Shown here piece by piece: positions 1 to 22,987 of a stretch of 60,000 bases of DNA. The stretch covers positions 10,728,001 through 10,788,000 of the forward strand of contig NC_079884.1 of assembly GCF_029227915.1 (NCBI RefSeq), read 5' to 3'. Positions within the stretch are counted from its first letter, which is position 1. Every line of letters starts with the position of its first letter. Position numbers and translations under genes: made by a program. The notes beneath the pieces were generated by a model. That model made no database searches and was not told where the DNA came from. It saw only the letters and a program-made list of their open reading frames with translations. The stretch comes from Hydractinia symbiolongicarpus (Eukaryota > Cnidaria > Hydrozoa > Anthoathecata > Hydractiniidae).

Positions 1-101
1 TAAACATTGATATCTGTCGCGACGAAACCTCTTAAATAGCAACCGACCTTAAGAAATAAAGCTGTAGTAAAAGCACATGGTATGTATACATAATTTGTTA
101 C

Positions 102-13559
<13,458 letters not shown>

Positions 13560-14694
13560 GATTTTGTTTTGACCTTGTCTTTTAAAATGCCTGTTTTATT
13601 TAAAGAATTTATCTTCCTATCATTGTAGAATCAACTGAATTGTATAGTGCATTACAATTCTGTTTTGGAATTAAAATGATTAGCTAGCCAGCTTGTAGCT
13701 ACATAATATCAAGAAATTTTAGCCACACATTGACCAAGCCTTTCTATGTATTGAAGTTTTTTTAATAATATACCTACAAAACAATATATAACATACAGCA
13801 TTAATTATAAAAGCCTGAAACAACTGACAAATACATTTAATTAAGCCAACTCAAAGAACATAAGACATAATAATTACGGACAGTGTAGAGGTCAAATTTC
13901 AATTTGCCTTTTTGTCCCTCTTAGTAAAAAAAGCAAGGACAAAAATAGTAAAATTGTAAAAGTAATTACTAGATTCCTAGTAAATACGGGTAAGCTGGAC
14001 AAACAATCTAAGTTTTGCATATAATAACATAAAGAACAATCAGAATATAAATCAGGTTCAAATGATCAGACAGTCTGCAGTTGTCCGTCCCGGTGGTACT
14101 GCAAGCGAGCCTCGCACAATTTCGCAAAAACAAGCACAACAAAACGAGACAAGCTCGCTACTACAAGCTATCCTGTTGTTTTTATTCGCATTCAATAAAA
14201 GTACAGCTACTTTCACACTGTAGCCAGAATTACGTTGGCCCATAGGATTTAGACAAGTAAACAATAATAAACATGGCGCATTAGCTACAGCATGGCTTAC
14301 GATCTGTTATACATAGCTACAAACTCCAGCTAATCGTCGGAGATATGCCCTTATGTGTAAGTATATATAGCTATAGTCATTTCAAATGTAGACAAAACGA
14401 AAGGGTCAAAATGGCAATGCTTTGCGCAGCCAGTAGATTCAGTAGACTTCAAAGTCGCCACTTTTGTGCACTCACAGGCGAGGTGAACAGCATTTAAAAC
14501 TTGGCTATAGTGACATTATTTTATAGGACATGGCTAGTGCACTGGTACCAGTTCTTTAAGCTTAAAATCGCTTAAAGAACTGGTAAATTTAAAAATGGCA
14601 TGTGTGCAACGATATTTAAAAAATTGACATGATATTTGTTAACTGAAAAAAGTATTACACCTTGGATCTCAACAATGCAGTTTTTTTGCTAAAT
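13560..14694. other. Region upstream of liprin-alpha; 5' UTR and promoter expected, hairpin at right end
   Basis: This stretch lies between the liprin start codon and the hAT element. It should contain the liprin 5' UTR and promoter but no TATA-type or initiator signal can be assigned with confidence. The only clear structure is a perfect 16 bp inverted repeat at 14546-14585. Short open frames here (for instance 14058-14264) have no recognisable family features. Confidence 0.6.
14546..14585. repeat. Perfect 16 bp inverted repeat (hairpin)
   Basis: The left arm 14546-14561 (TACCAGTTCTTTAAGC) and the right arm 14570-14585 are exact reverse complements, separated by 8 bp. A related near-palindrome around GGTACC occurs at 20001-20022 on the other side of the hAT element. 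It is not a terminator in the bacterial sense; it may be part of an older repeat. Confidence 0.75.
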
Positions 14695-15469
14695 CAACCC
14701 TTTTAATTAGGAATTTTTTACGACGGCAAAATCGTGCCGACGTGATTTGATACTTTTGCCAGACACGTCGGCAAATACCTATTTCACGTCGGCAAAACTT
14801 TTTTTTAAGAAAAGGGGTTTTTCCTTTCGTTTTCGGTGTTGTTTAAAGTTGTATATATATTTTTTGTATCATACTTAAAACGTTTTATGAAATTTACGAA
14901 TACTCATCGTTTCGAAAACAACCCACAATCGACCACTATGAGCTACGCTACCATTTCCCCACCCACGTGTTGGACATATCGAAGCCCCTGTACCTATTCT
15001 TAGAACTGAAAATCTTCGCTTCGCACGACCTCTCTTTTTGGCACACGAACCACGTGTGTGACTGTACAAAGCAAACAAGTTCATCCTAGCTAATTCACCG
15101 ACTCCTGGCCTAATTAGGAACTACCTAGACACAGATATCAACAGCCCGGCCCCTTCGTGGTTGGTAGCCTCGGTCTCACGGAAGATATACAGGCCATGCG
15201 GTTCCTAACTCGTACGGAGGTGAACGCCGACGAAGCACGGATGAATCAAGTTTGCATGATGCACTTACAGGCGGAACAGTCGTAACACATCGTGGATATG
15301 TATGTCTGCATTATGTAAAAAAAGCCTTGAAAGGCGATTAAGCATCCGTTGAGGGACCTGTCATATCTGAAAAGATAGTGTTTATTAAAATGCTTTTTTT
15401 TTCAGCCTGTGGAGATACTTATTGCTACACGTAATATAAAAAAACAATGTTTTTTAGCAAACTCTTGCA

Positions 15470-15805
15470 TTATTCGTCATCGGAATCAGACTCGGACCAT
15501 TGTGATTCATCACTGGATATGTCAGAAAGGTTAACAAGCTCTTGTTGTGGATTTTGGTTGCAATCATCATCGTCGCTCTCCCCATCGTCATCACTGAGTG
15601 GAACAATTACAGGAAGGACTTTTTTTGCTCTTCTTCTTTGATGGAATTTGTGACCATTGAGTCTTCGAGCTCTTTTCCTGACTTCACCATTTGGATATTG
15701 GTTTAAAAACATAGTAACCGCTTTATCGTATCTCGATGGTTTGAAGTTTCGATCACCACGAACACGCAGAATAGCTTCTTGACTTTCGTTTTTCAAGGAC
15801 AATCT
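15470..15805 (-). pseudogene. hAT transposase, last exon
   Basis: About 110 codons follow an acceptor at 15806 and end at TAA near 15470. It joins the preceding exon (TKMMTCDR, donor GTGAAA near 15890) to give a family-typical continuation (LSLKNESQEAILRVRGD) and then a basic stretch (RKRARRLNGHKFHQRRR), possibly a nuclear localisation signal. It finishes with an acidic Ser/Asp tail (SDDDGESDDDD and SESDSDDE). The acidic tail is also common in hAT transposases of this type. Confidence 0.6.
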
Positions 15806-15883
15806 AAAAATTTATTATAAAGTGAAGTTTGATTATGAATGACATTCAATGCATCGAAATGAGTATTAAAGAAATTATTCATT

Positions 15884-16835
15884 TCACCTATCACATGTCA
15901 TCATCTTTGTAAATCCCGAGAACACCCTCTCTACCTCAGCGTTTAAAATTGGAATTACCAAGCATATCTCCACCATTTGAAGTATATTTTGAAGTTGAAG
16001 TTTTTCTCTCAGCGTGAACATTTGTTGCCAGCATTTTTCTTGACATGAAAGTAATGATATATTCATACATAGTCGTGAGTTCAGCAGCTGAATTAAAAAA
16101 AAAAAATAAAGAAATAAAACCACTGATTGTACAATTATTGATAACAGAAGAATATTTTTTAATGCGGTGTTATACAACTCACGAATACGTTGTTTCACAA
16201 AACCATTGGCTTCTAACGGTGACTTTAAATGAACCACGAGTTGATCGCATGCTTGTTTTATTTCTTCTTCTTCTTTGTTTTGATATGATTGCGAATCAAG
16301 AAGAATGGCTGCACTCAAAAGCATTGGGTCTTCTGAAAGAAAAGCTAATCGCTCACAAAGAGATGTTTCCAGAGTATCCAAAACTTTCAGAATTTCCCTT
16401 TCGTTTCTGTGTAATGCGTTTTCAAGATTGCCATTGCTAAGTGTATAGCCATTGTAGGTAGTAACACCAATACTTGCATGAGCAGCTCTAGTCGATCGTC
16501 CCAAACTTCTCCCATCCTCATCAAATTCAATTTTAGGAAGAAAAACCATGTTTAGCGTTGGAAAAAGTGATTCATTTTTCAAGGCATCGATCCCATCTTC
16601 TTCAATCTTAGATTTTAATTTCCTTATTTTTTTCAAGGTTACGTTGATAGTTGCGATTGCTTCTGGTAGAATTAAAGATAATTTTTCCATGATCAGGGAC
16701 GTCGGTTTTATCAAGCGTATGATATCAATTTTGACAGCTTGAAAAACGAGAATTATCAAATCGGTACAATCATTCAACACCCCTTCAAATCTGGGACCTT
16801 CTTTTTTTATAGTGGCATTGTAAGGATCGAAATTT
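15884..16835 (-). pseudogene. hAT transposase, C-terminal half with dimerisation block
   Basis: This continues the transposase after the frameshift. The frame reads from about 16835 (NATIKKE, then CTDLI) through a helical region to IPILNAEVERVFSGFTK at about 15930-15890. The V-E-R-x-F-S block is the hAT C-terminal dimerisation signature. A likely intron lies at 16182-16088 (GTGAGT to TTCAG with a T-rich tract), but its phase does not give a clean join in the frame of the VERVFS block, so a second small indel or a different boundary is possible. Confidence 0.65.
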
Positions 16836-18063
16836 CATTGTTTAAAAAGCCAAGTAAAGAAGCTAAATTACATAGAAATGAATCTAAAGCATCAGATTGG
16901 TGTGCTACCCAACGAGTACCACCTGGGCGTTTGTAACGACGATATGATTCACCAACCATAATTGCGTGCCTTTTAAATAAGCGCCATTTCAGGTTTGCCC
17001 TTTTGAACAAGTAATACGTTGACACAAGTTGTGCTTCAGCATCTTCATTCAACGACGATTTGTCAAATGCGTCATGAACAGCCAACTCTAACTTATGACT
17101 AAGGCAAAGAACTAAACATAGATGATCTCCAACTTCCTCTTTCTCTAACCGATACAGAGCTTTGTTTGTATTCGTTCCATCAGAACCAAGTCCGATCTCA
17201 CGTTCACAGCGATTGAGAGTAAATTTTCCTTTTCCAATAGCATTGTCTAAAGAATCTTTCAACCCTGCGGCACTTGCATCCTCTGGTTGCTCCATTGATA
17301 ACACATCATAGCGAGGCTTACCATCATCGCATGTTTTTATGACGTAAACTTCTCTTTCGTCCATGGTTTTAGCGTTGGATGAACCATCAAACAAGACACT
17401 AAAATAAATCCTTGTTCCGTCATTTAAAGGAATAGTTATATTTTCTTCCACTATCGCTTTTGATAAATATAATACCATTTCCTTTGCAGACAAACTATGA
17501 AGGTATCCAGATCCCACATCCACATTATAAACTTCTTTCTGAAAATGCACCAGGTCTGTATAAAATTGAAACGATTTATTGTTAGCAATAAGAAAATGAG
17601 CCAACTGAAACTTTTTTACCAATTGTGATTTCTGTCCTTTCAGTAAGTCTCCACCATGTTCGACGATAGTTTTTTTCTTACTTGAAGACTGAGCGATCTC
17701 TTGGCCTGTAGTAGGGGTTTGCTTTTCTTTAAGTCGTTCAACTGCTTTGTTATGGGTATTTGATTTCAAATGATCGACGGCATTATTTTTTTTCACTGTT
17801 GAACTTCCATCGACCCATTTTTTGACCTGCATTTTAACTTGGCCTTGTAACCTTTCTAATTCTTTTGAATTTTCTCCATAAAATTCGCTACACACTAAAC
17901 ATTTTATTTTTGTAACTTTCGAAGGATCACTTGGATCATCACAAAAATACTCAAATTCTTTTAAATTCCACTTTTTCACTACAGACAAATTAACCATTTT
18001 TGAAGTCTTCACTGGTAAAATGTTTGTTGTTAATAAAGTGGCACGTTTGAATCGACTTAACAA
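16807..18063 (-). pseudogene. hAT transposase, N-terminal part (ZNF862-like)
   Basis: The open frame reads 418 residues. The likely start is the internal methionine at about residue 23 (MVNLSVVKKWNLKEF), because the upstream residues look unrelated. A zinc-finger region (CLVCSEF, then HLKSNTHNKA) resembles a BED-type finger and is followed by a central region with FSVLFDGSSNAKTMDEREV and LGSDGTNTN, which matches the acidic catalytic region of hAT transposases of the ZNF862/C17orf113 type. GGTRWVAHQ near the end is another family block. The frame then runs into a stop, while the homologous sequence continues in another frame, so a single-base indel near 16835 has broken it. Confidence 0.8.
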
Positions 18064-18526
18064 AAAGAGAAGATGTCCCTACGGGAATAAAAATTTTCTT
18101 CTTTTTTTTATGACGCAATTAGAATGAATTAAAAATAGAAAAGAAAATGTGTAGGAAAAAATGAATGAATGAAAAAACATACACATGATGGGTTCGTAGA
18201 AGAAAAAACAAAATGTAAACACAGCTTGAGTTCCCGAAAGCAATGAAAAGAAAGGATTTAAAGGAAAGAAATAAAAAGTTTTTTACTGTATTTTTTACGA
18301 AATAAGTGAAAAATCTTTATTTCTTTAGGCAACAATTTTTTTTTTTTTTTTGAAAATATAAAAATTCTAACGACGGCATTTTTTTGCCGACATGATATTA
18401 GTTTTTCTCAAATCACGACGGCAATCACATCGGCATTTGCCGCGTGCCGTCGTGAATTAAAAGGGTTGTAAATAATCAACAACGTGAATGGCGTATAAGA
18501 GCTACCGGTGCTTTAATCTGAAAGCA

Positions 18527-19045
18527 TTATGAAGCTTAAAGTGGCGGTTTCCTTCGTAAAAATTAGAGTGCCGGTTTTTTTGCAGTGATACTTAGAGAAC
18601 CGTTTTTTTCGTAAAAATTAGAGTGCCGTTTTTTTTGCAGTGATACTTAGAGAACCGTTTTTTCGTAGAAATTAAAGTGTTTGTTTTGTTTGCAGTGATA
18701 CTCAGAAAACCGTTTTTTTTTCGTAAAAATTAGAGTGCCATTTTTTTTGCAGTAATACTTAAAGAACCGGTTTTTCATTTTTCATTAGACTAGAGAGCCG
18801 GATTTTTTTGTAGAACTTATTACACCTAGAGAGCTGGTTTTTTTGTAAGATACTTACGAAATTTAGAGTGCCGGTTTTGTTGTAGAAGAAAAAGTTACCT
18901 TAAAGTGCCGGGTTTTTTGTAGAGATATTAGAGCGCCAGTTTTTTTTCGTGAGACTTATTAGGAGTGCCGGGTTTTTTGTGCGATTTAATAGACTTAAAG
19001 CACCGTTTTTTTTCAGAGATACATAGAGTGCTGGTTAAAAGTTTT
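18527..19045. repeat. Poly-T-rich minisatellite, about 28 bp units
   Basis: About 17 diverged units follow one another, each with a core AGAGTGCCGGTTTTTTT or AGAGAACCGTTTTTTT. In the left half two unit types alternate, one opened by GCAGTGATACT and the other by CGTAAAAATT, giving a dimer near 57 bp. To the right the spacers vary more in length. It begins within 60 bp of the right end of the hAT element. There is no coding potential. Confidence 0.8.
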
Positions 19046-19270
19046 TTTGAAGAAGACAATTAATCACTAACTTCTGAAATAAAAGTGAATATTGAAGTAA
19101 TATATGATCAAAAAATGCGATGGGAAAAGAATATTCTAAAATTAAAATTATAAAAACTTAAGTATATATTTATTCACTTGTCACGCCATATTTCCAAATA
19201 CTTCTTTTGCACACTACCTGCAAAAACAAAGTAGCATGACCAAAGAGAAGCATTACCTTCGGCCCTAATA

Positions 19271-19343
19271 ACTCCTGCCAGGATTTGAACCTGGATCTCT
19301 TATGAAATTCTCCACAAGAATCTTACCTTTAGACCACAGGAAT
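19271..19343 (-). tRNA. tRNA-like sequence, probably a pseudogene
   Basis: On the minus strand the 73 bases fold as a cloverleaf: 7 bp acceptor stem (ATTCCTG with CAGGAGT, one G-T pair), the usual TG, a D arm (GTCT with AGAT), and a perfect T arm CCAGG-TTCAAAT-CCTGG, which is also a good B box. The D arm resembles Glu/Gln-type tRNAs. The anticodon arm is abnormal: with stem CTTGT/ATAAG the loop has 10 bases. An alternative stem GATTC/GAATT gives a 7-base loop with anticodon GTG (His) but an 11-base variable region. Either way it is not a standard tRNA, so a pseudogene or tRNA-derived repeat is most likely. Confidence 0.5.
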
Positions 19344-20376
19344 TTTACACAATTCCTAACAAACTGTGAGAATTGCATTACTGTAAAAACTTATTCAAAA
19401 ACAGTAACAGCCCTAATTATGACCATGTTTGTTACAATGTGTTGCATTTCGGGAATTTTCCAGGCGAGTTCGGTAAAGTGCGGGCATTTGCGGCAAGTAG
19501 ATGTGCATTGAAGGCACACTTAACTCACTGACGGGATTTACTTGCAAGTGTTTTTCATCCTTAGATACTCTTACAGCTATGGTAAAGGGGCATACTTGTT
19601 GCATAGTTCTATGGAAAACATTACAAAATAAAAGACCTGACAATTTAGGAGAATCTTCTTACAAAAAAGCATAAATAAAAAATTACTCACGATGAAGCTC
19701 GCAATCCTGACCCACGAAATTTGAAAGACCTTCCTCCGTAAACACATGCATACTTTAACTCGTAATATTTCAAATCAGGCTTTAATTCTTTTTAATGGTT
19801 CTACAATCCCTTATCCACAATTCAGTAAAATTTATCTGCTTATACAAGCTAATTTTTTGTTGTAGATCTTCGAACGAAGAGTACAACTGAGATTCCGCAA
19901 TGACAGCCATTTTCGAAAGAGCGAGCATGAGGGAATGCACGATGTATAGCATGGTGGTCTAGATGAATCATGACCTAAAAATTTACGGGTTTTTTAGTTA
20001 AAGAGCTGGTACCGGTTCTTTTAGCTACGCAGTATTTTATAACATGCCTGCATAACGAATTAATTCATGTTAACAACAACCTAAGATTGAAAGTCCAACT
20101 AACAAAATGCACATATTTAATAGATAAGTAGCAAATGTTTTCAAAGTTCCCTATCTATATAATGGGCGTGCACATGCATGCAAAATGGTTAATCATTCGG
20201 GTCAAATGGTCCATACATCTGGCCCTTTTTTTTCTTTATATCACTATTAAATTAGGATAACTCCACTACTTTAGTGTCTCATTTAATGAGGTCTTCCAAT
20301 TGCAGTGTTTATCATTTTTGTTTTTGCAGAATTAATGTCATGTTTCAGCCGCACAAATCTGACAACCACCAAATAT

Positions 20377-21178
20377 GTAATACAACCTTGTCTTACAAAT
20401 GAAGAAAATGCTTTGCACGCCCAAGGAGAAAAGGGTAGCTTGGAAGAATTATTATCAGAGATTACTTAAGACTGAGTTTGATTGGGATGAGGATAATTTG
20501 TCTGATGATGTTGTAGAAGGGTCAGCTATGCAGATCAAGACAGAATGGGATTATAGAGAATGAAGTATTTCCAGCTTAAATGATGTACAACAGTGGCTCG
20601 TTAGAGATAGTTGAGAACTTTACTTAGGTGATATGTTGGGCAGTGAAGGGGGTGTTACTTGCAGGGTAGGTTCTGTTTGGAAAAAGTTCAGAGAGTTACT
20701 TCCTTTGTTGACTAGCAGAGTCCTGTTAATTGAGGTAAAAGGCAGGTTGTATGAGGCCTGTGTAAGAAGTGTTATGTTGTACGGTAGTGAGACATGGGCA
20801 GTGAATGCTTAGGTGGATGTGTAACGCCAGTCTGAGAGACAGAAAGAGTTCAGATAAGCTAAGAAGCAGGGTAAGTCTCCGTAGAATTAAAGATGTTATC
20901 CAGTTAAGAAGATTGAATTGGCTGGGGCATTTTGAAAGAATGGAGGGGGGTAATTGGGTAAGAAAGTGTAGAGACTTGATAGTCCCTGGGGCAAAGCCCA
21001 GGGGCAGACCGAGAAAGACTTGGCATGAGGTTATAAGGACAGACTTGATACAGAGGAAGTTGAGTTTAGATCTAACACAGTCTAGATCAGATTGAAAGAG
21101 GGTTATTAATATACCCTGTCCAACCCATGCTAGCATGGAAACGGATGTTAAGCCAAGAATGATGATGATGATGAGTGT
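20377..21178 (+). mobile_element. LINE relic, 3' end of a reverse transcriptase, 5'-truncated
   Basis: Translated pieces resemble the last part of a non-LTR retrotransposon polyprotein: AWKNYYQRLLKTEFDWD, then YEACVRSVMLYGSETWAV, then the C-terminal block RRLNWLGHFERMEG and PRGRPRKTWHEVIRTDL (20805-21095). Stops and frameshifts break it upstream of 20805. It ends in GATGATGATGATG at about 21159-21174, the short-repeat tail of this family. Shorter copies of the same 3' end occur at 35391 and 51010. Confidence 0.82.
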
Positions 21179-21179
21179 C

Positions 21180-22987
21180 AAAGCATGTGATTTTTAATCC
21201 TTTAGTTACTTTGTTTACAATAAGGATGGTGTTACATGACAAGCATATTTTCCTTGTATATATTTTCACTTTACGCACACAGTAAGTTAATAATTTTCAG
21301 TTGCGAAAAAAATAAAATAAATAATTTGACTTGCAAAAAAAAAAAAAAAATGTGTCAATAAGTTTGTTCTCTTGTTTTCGATTATTAAAATAAATAGCTG
21401 TCAAGGTAAAGATAGAAACTACCTGCATGTTTATTTTTAAAATTTATGCAGCAAAAAATTTTCTTGTGTTGTTATGAAAGTTATATATACATGCAGCAGG
21501 AACTATTCTTGTGCTGTTATACAGAATTTAACTGTATTGTTTTGTAAGTTATAGATCAATTATACTTGTGCTGTTTTGAAATTTATTCTCTTTCCAAAAT
21601 CTCTCCTCACTGAAAATAATAAAAAAACACTTGTTTTTTATGTTTTTTGCACAGTCTTATGAGCAAATCTAAATTTTATGCAAAATATTTTTAGGGACTA
21701 ATTATATACTGCCAATTTAACTAATTGGCAATATATAAAGTCTTTTGCAGCATTAAAATCGGTTAAAATTCGTAAAGAAGGGTGTTACGGCAACCATATC
21801 CTGTCTTGTTTTTGGTATGCATTTTCCCCATACTGTGGTCTAATTAACAACAGTCTTACTTGCAAAATTACATTTTAATTAGTGTATCTTCATCGACAAT
21901 GTGGGTGTTCTATCTTGTTTTTTTTATATTATTTCTCCTATGCGTTAGATTATTTTAGATTTAGCCTTGCAGTATTACATTTTAGCTAGTTTATATTCAT
22001 CATTCTAATAATCATGGTAAAGGAGGATGTTACTACAGTAATAATCTGTATTATTGATGAAGGTTTATTTTTATCATCAAGGTCTGTTGTCTATATTTTG
22101 GCCTGTGCATACACGTGCAAAATCAAAACATTACACCCTTAAATCTATGCTAAAATATCCTAAAATCGCCAAAAATAAAAGGTAATCTGTTGCAAAGCAT
22201 GCACATTTGACACCAAATTAAATAAGGTAATTCTTTCTTAGCTTGAGTCGCGAAACTGGTTTTTCCATGTAGATATATCTATTACAAAATTCTCCCTTGA
22301 AACTTCATAACAGAACATTTTTTATAACAATATAATGCAACTGCATGTCCTTTTCTGTGAACACAGTCAGTCATTAATTTTCCTGTTTTAAATTCTCCCA
22401 AAAAACCATGTGTTTGGTCAAGTAAAAAAAATAGGCCCAGTTTGGGTAACAAAGCAGGACAACAGTATTTAGGAGACTGGAGATGCAGTAAAACATTATG
22501 GTCATGTTATTGGCATAAAGCCTTCAATTATCCCTAAGAATTGCAAATGATATAATTCCGATGACTAATTTAGAATTCTTATTATGCAGAATAATTGGTT
22601 GTCTGTTGTTTATGTTATTTCCCTGTGTATATATGTGTGAAATGAAAGAACCAAAACATTTATGTCACATAGATCCTTGTCTATATCTATTCTGAACATA
22701 TATTAATCCAAGGGACCAGTCTCGAAACTGGAGCATTTAAAATGCGACCATGCTACCCAGTCTTAAGACATGGCAGGACAAACTTTGGTCATTATCTTCT
22801 GTATATGCTGAAAATTGTCAAATTCTAAGTTAGTAAGTTGAGTCATAAATAAAGCGAATAAACTGGCAAGATTTATTATAGGTTTATTTTTAGCAAGAAC
22901 ATGTATTGTAATGTATATACATATATATATATCTATTATTTCTTATAGTACGTTAGCAATCTCTAAAAAGATTGGAACCAAATCAAC
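21180..22987. other. Region upstream of CABIN1, no gene seen
   Basis: This contains a poly-A run at about 21334-21350, degenerate copies of a CTTGTGCTGTTAT motif at 21450-21590, and an AT microsatellite at 22915-22935. It should include the CABIN1 promoter and 5' UTR. No coding exon with conserved features is seen before the ATG at 22988. Confidence 0.6.

Larger units (their letters stand above)
14695..18468 (-). mobile_element. hAT-superfamily DNA transposon, 3.77 kb, with ends and target duplication
   Basis: The element has perfect 14 bp terminal inverted repeats, CAACCCTTTTAATT at 14695-14708 and its reverse complement at 18455-18468. The flanking bases TAAAT on both sides (14690-14694 and 18469-18473) look like a 5 bp target duplication, as reported for the hAT5 group, not the usual 8 bp. 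Both subterminal regions (14715-14800 and 18370-18455) hold several GTCGGCA or GACGGCA motifs in both orientations, probable transposase-binding sites. The transposase is coded on the minus strand with a BED-like N-terminus and a C-terminal VERVFSGF block typical of the hAT dimerisation region. At least one frameshift suggests the copy is dead or nearly so. Confidence 0.85.

Noticed and set aside
16045-16440. Plus-strand 131-codon frame
   Set aside because: It is the antisense of the hAT transposase and its intron, with no family features.
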